DNA of 27,272 nt from Haplomitrium mnioides (lineage: Eukaryota; Marchantiophyta; Haplomitriopsida; Calobryales), in NCBI GenBank assembly GCA_049999725.1, contig JBNGIS010023831.1:1-27272 (forward strand), in the 5' to 3' direction. A model generated the notes under the pieces. That model searched no databases, was not told where the DNA came from, and was given only the letters and a program-made list of their open reading frames with translations. This document shows, in pieces, positions 1 to 10,200 of the stretch; within the stretch, counting starts at the first letter, position 1; the number at the start of each line of letters is the position of its first letter. The position numbers and the translations under genes are program-made.

Positions 1-372
1 TGAAATGCAAGAAAGCAAAATGACGTGGCCTAAGTGGGTAGAGTTGGTGCGAGGTGTTAGAAAACAGTGACGAGTGCGACAGAGAGAGAGAGAGAGAGAC
101 AAAAAAAACACAGACAGAGAGGAAAGACAAGCGCAGTTGGTGGATGTGGATTCGGAGATGATTTGGGTGCTCTCACATTGTTTATAAATGCGGCCCTTGG
201 TAGATCCTGTGATTTGTTACTCCGGGGAATTAATTCCTGCAATCTTCTCTGCTCAACCCAAGCATTTTCGCCAACTGCGCACGAGCATGATCTCTTCCTC
301 CTTTCCCATTGTTCGTTGCTTAAGCTCGTCTGGTTCAATTCCGCAGGATCCTTGGAGGCTGGTCTGAATAGA
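1..372 (+). promoter_or_regulatory. 5' flank/UTR of the Sec14-like gene
   Basis: This stretch precedes the first in-frame ATG of the Sec14-like gene. The reading frame is open back to about position 67 without another in-frame ATG, so the upstream extension is most likely untranslated leader. A TCCGCAG at 341-347 could be the acceptor of an intron in the leader; this is inference and needs a transcript. A short AG dinucleotide tract lies at 81-98. I see no clear TATA box. Confidence 0.4.
81..98. repeat. (AG)9 microsatellite
   Basis: Nine AG units in the leader of the Sec14-like gene. GA/CT tracts are common in plant 5' UTRs. They can vary in length between individuals; no specific function can be read from this one. 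Confidence 0.9.
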
Positions 373-1540
373 ATGAGTATTCAATTAGGAGATTTAACAC
401 CTGCACAGGAAGAAGCCTTGAAAAGGCTTAGAGACAGTCTCGCCAAACAGAAGCTGCTCCGCAAGAGGGACGATGACGATAACTTACTTCGTTTTCTCCG
501 GGCACGGGGCTTCGATGTACCGAAAGCGAAGGCCATGTTCGAAAACATGCTCGAGTGGCGAAAGGAAATCGGTGCTGACAACATAATACAGGTGATTGTC
601 TGAACGGACATTTGCCAATCGTTTCTGTAGGTGAGGAGTTCAGCAATGAAGTCATACTCTGAGTGAATTCTGTGACCTTAAGTAGGAAGGCGTAGAAGGT
701 GACTTTGTTCCTCGATTGAGATTCGTATTTTTTTCACAGGCTTTCGAGTTTCGGGAAAAGAAGGCAGCTAATGAGCTTTACCAGCATTTCCATCACGAAA
801 CAGATAAATGGGGACGGCCTGTCTACATCGAAAGACTAGGCAAGCTTCATATCGACGAACTGTTGAAAATCACCACAATGGACAGGATGCTGCTCTATCA
901 CGTGCAGGAATGGGAAAAACTAATTGATTATAAATTTCCTGCATGCTCCAAGAAATGCGGCTGGACCGTTTCACAATCTCTGACAATTTTGGATTTGAAA
1001 GAATTGGTACGTTGAAAGACAAACCCCAAGATTTGCAGTTGAGATACTTGGTGCTGACTCTCGCTTCCCTTATGGATATGGTGTTGATCTACTTCGTCTT
1101 TAACAGATTTCGTTTTTTGTGTGGTGTTGACAAACTTTCTTGATTTCCTTTTGTTTCTCATTTGTGCTGTGCTTGTCTTGCAGAACATTCGGCAAAACAT
1201 GAACAAGCAAGTTCGGCATTTTATGCACAAGATCACGAAGTTGGATCAAGATTACTATCCGGAATATTTGGGATTGATGATCATTGTCAATGCTCCAGCA
1301 GCCTTCAAAGCCATCTGGGCAGCAGTCAAGCCCTGGCTTGATAAGCGAACTCAAAAGAAGATTGAAGTTCATGGGAATCAGTATCGTGCCAGATTGCTTG
1401 AACTTATTGATGGTGAAAATCTGCCTGAGTTTCTTGGAGGTAGTTGCAATTGCTTGGGAGGATGTGATAAGTCAGACGCAGGTCCCTGGAATGACTCGTT
1501 GTATCGATCTAAAGTGATTGAGGAAGGTGCTTCCAAGTAG
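373..1540 (+). CDS. Sec14-like CRAL-TRIO lipid-transfer protein (3 exons)
   Basis: Exons 373-591, 740-1006 and 1184-1540 join in phase 0 with GT-AG introns and encode 280 residues. The CRAL-TRIO-N helical region covers about residues 5-75 (DDDNLLRFLRARGFDVPKAK, then an EWRKEIGAD stretch). The lipid-binding CRAL-TRIO lobe follows, marked by GRPVYIERLGKL, SLTILDLKEL, KLDQDYYPE, and near the C-terminus LPEFLGG and GPWND. These are hallmarks of the yeast Sec14p/plant Sec14-homologue family, which exchanges phosphatidylinositol and phosphatidylcholine between membranes and supports phosphoinositide synthesis. There is no signal peptide, membrane segment, C-terminal nodulin-type domain or GOLD domain, so this is a short, single-domain, probably cytosolic form. 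Met at 373 is the first in-frame ATG. The phospholipid specificity is inferred from the family, not shown by the sequence. It lies upstream of NDPK on the same strand, but plant genes are separate transcription units. Confidence 0.93.
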
Positions 1541-2743
1541 GGCAGGATGAGCGATCTTTGCTGCGCTAGTTAAGATCGCGATGTCATCTTACGGATTTCA
1601 AGCTGGCCGTCCTCATTTGAAGGCACATAGAACTGAGGTACTTTCACAAATAAGGAACGAATTTCAAGTGCACGAGATTAAACTACCATCTCAAATTACC
1701 TGCACTTGGAAAATTTGATCGGTCAAAGTGCTATAATTTCAACCAAAGTAAAATCCAATACTGCCATCGCAAGTCACGGATTCCTTGCCCTTTGGACGTA
1801 TTCCGGATCTGTTCACGACGCGTCGATCTCAGACAGTTCAACAAAGACTTTCTATGATCAATCTTTTCATGTACCTCGCCCAACGTAATTTTATCGAGGT
1901 CAAAGTTTTCTAAGCTTTGTAATGGGGTGGGTTTTAATTAGTGTGACATGGAACACGAATGAAACAGACACGCTATCCACTTATCCACTCAGTCCGAATC
2001 AGTGCATGTGCCTTCTACAAGAATAACAAACACTCTTTACGTAATACTGTGGCGGTCCATACTTTTCGCTCACTGCTGGCCTACATGATCATTGCATTTT
2101 GTGTGTCTGATACTCCAGGACTTAATCCGGACATTCCGTGTACTTGATTTGCAGGGAGGGAGGGAGGGAGGACGTGGTCGAGGCTGCTGTAGTTTTGAAC
2201 GAGGTCTCGAAGGATGACCTGCGGTGCAACGTCAGCTGGAGAAGAGACTATCTTCATCTCTATGAGAGAACGGAATCGATCCTCTGCACGTCAAAGACAT
2301 ACATAGCGTCCAAGTGAGGATGATGAGATCGTTACGAATACACCAGTAGCACAGCAATGTATAGCGACTCTTATTTGCTAGAATGGGTTCTCGGAATTCA
2401 AGCTCTGTACTATTTCCGTAGCTCGAAATTTCAGGTGCCGTATTTTACCTGGATACTGTACTGTCAATCCTTAGTCTAATTGGAGTTGGATGGTGGAATG
2501 TAGCCGTAGAAGAAAATGTACACTTAATACCAAGTCGACCAGAGCGCTGGAATCGTAGTAGTAATGCACTTGCGTCTATTGTACTGAAGCCCTAAAGCTA
2601 CGGACGACGAGGTGAGATCTGAGCCATCAAGATTGCAGCAGATCAGTGGAGGCCTTCCATTTAAACCCTTCAAGGAGGTTCGAAGTCTGGTGTTTAGTAT
2701 TTCCTTCCCCTGACGAAGACCGACGCAGTAGAGTGCGTGAGCC
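1541..2743. other. Intergenic: Sec14-like 3' UTR and NDPK promoter/leader
   Basis: No open frame here resembles a known protein. The proximal part should be the 3' UTR of the Sec14-like gene and the distal part the promoter and leader of NDPK. A TTTGCAG followed by a (AGGG)n tract at 2153-2171 looks like a possible 3' splice site of an intron in the NDPK leader, which is common for plant housekeeping genes; this is inference only. Confidence 0.5.
2153..2171. repeat. (AGGG)n microsatellite
   Basis: Four and a half AGGG units lie directly after a TTTGCAG acceptor-like motif, upstream of NDPK. This is a simple G-rich repeat; a quadruplex-forming role is possible but unproven. Confidence 0.85.
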
Positions 2744-3616
2744 ATGGGAGAACAAACCTTTGTTATGATTAAACCAGATGGTGTCCAGCGGGGATTGGTA
2801 CTACAGTTTTCTTCTTCACCTTGTGCTGCTTGCCTTTCCATTATTTTGTTTGTAGTTCATTATTTTTTCTATGCATCTTCATTAGTATGCTCGCGGAACT
2901 CTCTTGGCGATTGTTATGCGTTCAGTGATTGAATATGTACATGTTTACCGTTTCTAAAATGTATATCGTACTATCAGGTCGGTGACATCATATCTCGGTT
3001 CGAGAAGAAAGGTTTCTCTTTGAGAGGTATGTTATTGGATCAGAACAGCCACATTTTGCAGCAGAGTATCAATTTCACTGTTAATTTGGCAACATCAAGT
3101 TATGCACCGTTTTTTTATGTTTAAGAACCGTGCTTTGAAATGCCGATTGACGTTTTACTTTTTGGAATTTGCAGCCTTGAAGTTCGTACATGCTGACAAG
3201 GAATTTGCAGAGAAGCATTACGAAGATTTGTCCAAGAAGGCGTTTTTTGGTAGCCTCGTGGAGTACATAATATCTGGCCCAGTCGTTGCAATGGTGTGGC
3301 AAGGGAAGGGTGTTGTTGGTACTGGTCGCAAGCTCATTGGAGCCACAAACCCTGCTGAGTCTGCCCCGGGAACGATCAGGGGCGATTTTGCTATTGATAT
3401 TGAAAGGTTTGTCTCACAATTTTAGGATAAGCCGAAAAAATGATAGTATCTCTGAGTGACATTTCCTGGTTGTAATGATTATGTTTTGTTTTTCTTTACA
3501 GGAATGTGATTCACGGTAGTGATTCAATCGACAATGCCAAGAAAGAGATCGCTCTTTGGTTTCCTGAAGGTGCTGTCCAGTGGCAGAGCTCCCTTCTCAC
3601 TTGGATTTATGAGTGA
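2744..3616 (+). CDS. Nucleoside diphosphate kinase, cytosolic type 1 (4 exons)
   Basis: Exons 2744-2797, 2978-3026, 3175-3406 and 3502-3616 join with GT-AG introns into a 149-residue protein, the usual length for plant NDPK1. It transfers the gamma phosphate from ATP to nucleoside diphosphates through a phosphohistidine. All expected active-site residues are visible: Lys10 in KPDGVQRGL, Tyr50, Phe58, Arg86, Thr92, Arg103, Asn113 and the catalytic His116 in NVIHGSD. It ends in the family signature WIYE. There is no N-terminal extension, so it lacks the transit peptide of plastid and mitochondrial isoforms and should be cytosolic or nuclear. The ATG sits in a good plant context (GAGCCATGG). Family members act as hexamers; quaternary structure cannot be seen here. 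The gene is convergent with SEC5. Confidence 0.97.
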
Positions 3617-4230
3617 AATGGAGTGGTTTTTATGGTCCATTTTGGTAATTTGAGGTCGGAGCCAGTTTTTTGGGAGACGTAGTATGTCGGGAAACAATTT
3701 AGGAAACTATAGCTGCGAGCGAAAGAACGGTGGAAGTTTTCATGCACCAAATTTTGAGGAACGTTCAGAACGAAAGCTGGAACAGATTTTTTCAAACATT
3801 TCAATATGGATGGGAGTTGTTTCGTGACGGCCTGTAACACTCAAATTTTGGACACTGGTCTGGATATTTCGCACTAACATTTCAACCAAGCATCAGGGGA
3901 AGGGAAGAAGAAAAATCATTCAACATTTATAATGCACTCGGGAGATGAAATTTAACTCCCTTGTACAACCGAGCATTTACGAAACTGCCAATCGACGAAG
4001 GAACATGTCGACGATATAAGAATCTGCCCCCTAATAATCTCAACGAAAAAGTGATCATAAGTCGGAAGAAACGGTGGGGCCACTACAAGGACAGTAAATG
4101 ATCTGCAGCAACTCACACTTCTGTTTTACCTGTTACAGACCTTGGACTATCTGGAGACTAGTCAGAAGGGGGGTGCGTATAATCCTGATATTTACAAAAA
4201 AATAGGCCCTGTAATCGGCAGGAAAAATTT
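3617..4230. other. Convergent 3' region between NDPK and SEC5
   Basis: This 614-bp stretch lies between the NDPK stop and the SEC5 stop, with the two genes facing each other. It must hold both 3' UTRs and their polyadenylation signals. I see no coding potential. Transcripts could overlap at their 3' ends, but this cannot be judged from DNA alone. Confidence 0.6.
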
Positions 4231-7200
4231 TCATAACAAATCCGTATCAAAGGTTCTTGTTGAAATGGTACGCCTTGACGCACGACGTGCATCACCTTGC
4301 AATCTTGTATACCTGTCACTCACTTGAGCAGCTTTCATGCTTGCCTCACTTCCCAATTCAGAACCTGTCGACCCTGGCAGCGGGGGAAGACTTCCAACTT
4401 TGCTGTGGTCAGACTCAGTTGGGCTTGATCCTGACGACTTGCGCAGATGACGTCCGAGAAGAGAAACGCCTGCATAGGAAGGTCCGTGCGGAACAGAAGC
4501 CCTGGAGCGTCCAAATGAGCTAGTGGGTACTGCCATTCGCCGCCCTCCAGTGTCGGCATTTATTTCTGGTGTTGAATCAGCGAAACAAATTACATTGATG
4601 CGGACCCTCCTCAGCTCAGAAGGCAAGAGATCTGCACTTACTTGAAGTGCAAGCGCCTACCAGAAGACGAAACATTTGCATTAATCTTCAGGGCAACATA
4701 TTCTGCATCAACTCAGTGTCAACCAAAGAAAATCCTAAAGAAAATTCTCCCCGTTGCCAAACAAATTACTGTGAGATAGCCAAATGCACTCAAACTCTAC
4801 AAATAAGTCTTACTAGGATAACGTATGATGTCACAACATAATGCTTGAGAATGGATTGATTTGATGATTGAATTCATGGTGGAGTGCATGGACAACTTTC
4901 ACAATGTAGAGCTCAACACATCAACAGGAAAAAAATACCTGGACGTCATCAGGAGACATGACAGTTCTGTCATCCAACATGACACCATCATCACTTCCCC
5001 GGGAGTTTCTTCGATGTCCTGATGTCTCAACTTGATCACCTACTCGTTCTAAAACTTTTCCGAGTAGTAACTCTCTGAGTCCCGTAGCTGGTTCATGTGA
5101 TGCTCCAGTCAAATATCCCTGGAGAACTGTTTCTAGGAAATCAATCTGTTCAAGGACAAGCATACCCCTTCAGGAGAGCAATTAAACACACATTTTCATT
5201 GCATAACGAGACCTATTGAGCAGGGTAAATCATCAATTTTCTTCATCACATTGAGTTCCTACTACTTGACTAAATTTAAAAAGAGCAAGAGTCTGTCAAG
5301 TTGAGATTCACGACCTCTTCCACATGCACAACAGAACTAATACGGGTTTCTGCGGATGTGCAGTAATCTATGTAAGTGAAGGGCAACAATACCTCAAGCA
5401 TCAATTGGCAGTATCCGTTTATGTCCAAGAGCCCCAAAACCTTATTTTTATTTTCGTTGAAGACATTTAACAATGCCTCCATTAGTCCTTCCACAAGGAC
5501 AGTAATAACCTGCTCCAGAAAAGGTTTTGCCCCAGCATAAACCTGCAAACAAAGATCATCCAGCCAATGAATAAGTGAGCAACTAGTAAGCAAGAGATAA
5601 AATCCGGCACTACACAGGCAAAGAAAAGTTGTTGGATTTGAGCTTAAATTAGGTAAACTTTCACTGATGATCTATCCAATTCATGACTTACGAAGTTAGC
5701 TAAATGTAGGTGGTGGACAACAGTAGTATTTGACATACCTCAGCATGCACTGCAATTAAGGGATACAATAACTCCACCACATTATCACGTACTCCCTGCA
5801 ACCATTAACTTTGCAAGCATGAATCATACACAAGACACTCTATAATTATTCAACATCTAAGAGCGCCAGCCTGACTAATCCTTTCTTTGGGAGACTGAAG
5901 GAATCACCCCAGCCCACCTCAACCAAAAATTATTTCGATATTGACAAACAAACATGTTTACCTTGATCGGAGAAGTAGATGCCCACTGGGTGGTATCATC
6001 AAGAAGGTAAGATGCTGCAGCCATACTAACCAGTGTTGCCTGTGTACACCACAAAAAATCTGTAAGAACTGTTGATAACCATAAGCTTGCTTGATTATTT
6101 CAAGCAACCAAGTGGAGATCTTTGTGTACACATTTTCACTAAGATACACTAGCTACACACACAACTCCTACACAAGACAAAATGATCCCAGATCTTATGT
6201 TTATTTAGCATCTCTTAGATTCACATCTTATGAATGACAGTGATTGGATGATGCTTACCTTCCCAAAGTTGTACTGATTGAGAACCTTATCCTCTAATGC
6301 TGTCAAGGCATTCAAAGCTTCCTCTGCAGTTGAGGAGCTTTCTAGTTCTGCCCCTTTTCCCTTTGCTGAAGTACCACTGCCATCAACCGGTTTGAGTGGT
6401 CATACAAAATTTGTTATAGTAAGAAGGTGCTCATCAGCCATTGCATAATATAGCTAATTGCTCATATCGTCATTGCATAAACCAAATTCAATGGCATTGT
6501 TTAGCATATTGCCTCCTGATTCTTACTTCGAGTAACTCCACACAGGTTGATATTTTCGGGATAAGTCAGGAAGCAGAAAATTCTTGCAGAACCCAATATT
6601 GCTTAGAACCATAAGCAATCTCTGATGAGAACTTGACACCTCCCTTCCTGCTATCAAGCCTGCAAACTTGGCCTCCATTCCATGTGAACCCATGTTCTTA
6701 ACCCCAGTATCCCCTTCCTGAAGTGAACCATGAGATACATCGCCAGCCAGTTTCTCCAAACATTCTGTTTACACATAAATGCACAAATAAGACGTTTAGT
6801 ATTCAATTACCTTCATTACACTGACGAGGTCATTTGACTTATATTGCTAAGCACTCCAAAAATAAAAGGGCATACCTGTACATTCCATTTCTTGGGGAAA
6901 AACCTTATCTGGGAAACCATATTGGAGGTTTCCCCAAGGGGAATGCTGGTTACAACCATATACAGGAACTGAGATTCCTACTTCTAAGGCAAAAATTAAA
7001 TCCAGCCTAAAGCATCACAAAGTATCCAAAACAAAAAATCTATATCAAATCCAACAGCATAAATCTGACACACATCATGGGGCAAGAGCCACATAAACAC
7101 TACCAAGAGAACAGGTCAACGTACCAGCAAGGTCAAGGAAACATTCGAAAAACGTGAATCTCACATTGTCCTGCATTTGACGAACTTGAATAGCCATATC

Positions 7201-10200
7201 CTCATGCAGCTCTGCAGTTGCAGATGTTAGATTTTGAATCATCCTGTAAACACATCAGAACAATTAGTCCAAGAAGCCTCACAAACCTACATCCTTGATC
7301 AAACACAAATGACCATTATGTGATTGATGAAATCTGTATCAGTAAGGACAGCACCATGGTAAAAAAAAGTGAAACTAGTGGCATACTCAGTCATGTGCTC
7401 CATTGTTGTAATAAGCATGTCTTGGAAACGTAAGGGTAACCCGGAAATTGCAAAAGGTGTGTTATTTCGTTCAACAGTTGGAACTGGCACCCAATTCTCA
7501 TCATACACCATCTCTGCCGTTGCTCCTCGCATTAGTGTGCATAGTCGTAGAACAAACACTCTGGTAACTTCTGTTCGCAACACCAAGAGTGCTTGCACTG
7601 CAATGAACAAGAAATGATTAAGTTTATCAGCCACCATCAGACATGGAATTTGTGAGTGCTTCACAGACCATGAAAAAACGAAGGGTCTAACAAAATTGTC
7701 CACCTACTTAACAAGGACAAGCAATGAGAGCATGCTGATGCCACTTACCAGCACTAGGCGGTGCTGAATCCTTCCCTTGGAGGGAAACACAAGCTTTTGA
7801 AATCTCCAACACAGCATCTCGCATGTATGGTCGCAGAACATTGGCTTCCGCAAGAGCTACAAATGCAGTTTGAATCTGAAATTATAGGTCTTACTCTATG
7901 AGAACTCAGAAAACACTGTTGATACACACTTCAAAGTGAGGCATTGTACTGTGTATGCCCTGATAACTTGTAAAAGTAATGTTTAATCTACCACACACAG
8001 GGACCAAGCCAACTTCAATGAATGTTGAAAAATTAGAACCACAAGATGTGCAGACAATCAACACCCACGAAAGGTATTTATTGCACTGCTCTCTGATAAG
8101 ATGTCAAGTAATGTATTTTGAAGAATTAGAATCACACGATGTTCCAACATAGACTGCTAGAAAACAAAATACAATTCACTGAGGAAGACTGAGAATAATA
8201 TAGTTATGAAGTTGTGGAGAGTAAAACTAACCACAAAAACAAATAAAAAGAAGCTGCAATAGTATAGGAAAAACCTACACACATCACAACTGCGCAACAC
8301 AGAGTGCAGCCGTCTCAATGTGGTGTAAGAACACAAAGTTTCAGACTATTCAGCCTCATCATGTGTAGCAGTGATAAGCTCCCACAACTTCCTGCTGATT
8401 TCATCAGTTCCCGACAGCAGGTCTTGATTAGTCTTCCTACTGAGTTTCTGCCACTTTCCAGAAGTGACGGGAAAACTCAGTCATGATGACGCCTTGCACT
8501 CCACCAAGCATTCAAACTAATCAAAATCTGTCAACTCTCAAGCATCAGCTTGAGACATCATTCATTTCACTTTAGTTTGATCTTGTGAAGCAGACATCAA
8601 AGAGTGTAACTCCCAGAGAGGTCTGCTGACAGGTTAGTGACTGGGCCCTTCTGCAACCTGAACATAGCAAATGAAGCACAGCACTGGTGACTACTTGGAT
8701 GCAGAGCATTCGCTAAAGTCACTCAATAATATAGTTATGAAGTTGTGGAGAGTAAAACTAACCACAAAAACAAATAAAAGGAAGCTGCAGTAGTCTAGGA
8801 AAAACCTACACACATCACAACTGCGCAATACAGAGTGCAGCCTTCACAATGTGGTGTAAGAACACACAGTTTCAGACCATTCAGCCTCATTATGTGACTA
8901 TGAATAATAAATCAATTCTTGTTATACTGGAACCAATTATTTGTGAAGAGAATTTTAACTGCCAAGAATTCTAGTACAATAAGAGATTACCAAAATGGAT
9001 GCAATAGTCTAGGAAAAAACTACACACATCACAACTACCGTGGTAGGGGAGAAATGAGAAAATCCAAGATCTACATAGCCATAAAGATGTGGAGAGTAAA
9101 ACCAATCACAAAATCAAGTGATGGTAACCAAAATGGAAGTTCCAATAGTCTAGGAATAACCTACACAACACAACAATCACAACATAGAGTGCAGCCTTCA
9201 CAACAAGGTGTAAGTCACACAGTGTCTGACCAATCAGCCTCATCATGTGTGACAGTGACAAGCTGCCACAACACCCTGCTGGTTTTATCAGCTGCAGAGT
9301 ACTATGCTCCAATAATAGAGCACAAAAGTGTATGAATCTGTACTGAGTTTCTGCCACTTTCTAGAATTAATGTGAAAACTCAGTCATGATGCCTAGCACT
9401 CCATAAAAATTCAACAAATCAAAACATATCCACTTTCAAGCATTAGCTTCTGAGTCCACTCACTTCCCTTTAATTTTTGATCTTGTGAAGCAGACATCCA
9501 AAGAAAAACCCTCAGAGAGCTCTGCTGAAAGGCTAGTGAATGGGTCAATCCACACCCTGAACATAGCACATGAATCTTGGGATTCTATACCATATCTTCA
9601 TAAACATACGCAGGTTGATGGAGACAGACCACATCTTATTAGGTTCATGATGTTGTCTCCTTAAAAGACATACATATTTAGAGTTTGAGAATGATAGGTA
9701 GAGACAAAAAATCAGTAAAATGAAATGCAAGTGAAATGAATGATATCGCAAGCTGATGCTTGAGAGTTGACAAACTTTGATTAGTTTAGATTCTTGGTGG
9801 AGTGCAAGGCATCATCATGATTGAGTTTTCCTGTTACTTCCGGAAAGTGGCAGAAATTCAGTACAAAGATTGATCTGGACCTGCTGTCGAGAACTGAAAA
9901 ACCAGCAGGAAGTTGTGGCAACTTTTATTGCTACACATTATGATGCTGAACAGTCTTAAACTTTGTGTCTGACACCACATTGTGAAGGCTGCACTCTACG
10001 TGCTGTGCAGTTGTGATGTGTGTAGGGTTTTCCTAGACTATTGCAGCTTCCATTATTTACTCTCGACATCTTCACAACTATGTATAGTTCTAGAATGATG
10101 GGAAGTGCCTAACAGGTAAAGACATGCAATCAATAAAAACTATTACTTGAACTACCTCTTACCTTGGACTCATACAAGGAGATGATGCAGTGTACCATTG

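Larger units (their letters stand above)
7876..10162 (-). other. Large repeat-filled SEC5 intron (2.29 kb)
   Basis: This intron separates exons 11 and 12 and is by far the longest of the gene; most others are 100-400 bp. It has normal GT and AG ends. At least four dispersed-repeat copies fill most of it: two long direct copies, one truncated direct copy and one inverted copy, plus a short fragment near 8985-9030. Open frames inside it are made of repeat sequence and resemble no protein. Confidence 0.85.

Noticed and set aside
67-372. N-terminal extension of the Sec14-like protein from the open frame upstream of 373
   Set aside because: The frame opens at GTG, not ATG. The predicted peptide is low-complexity at the AG repeat, and family members start close to the Met at 373.
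8919-9335. 138-codon open frame in the SEC5 intron
   Set aside because: It is composed of intronic repeat sequence that recurs in other copies with the frame broken.
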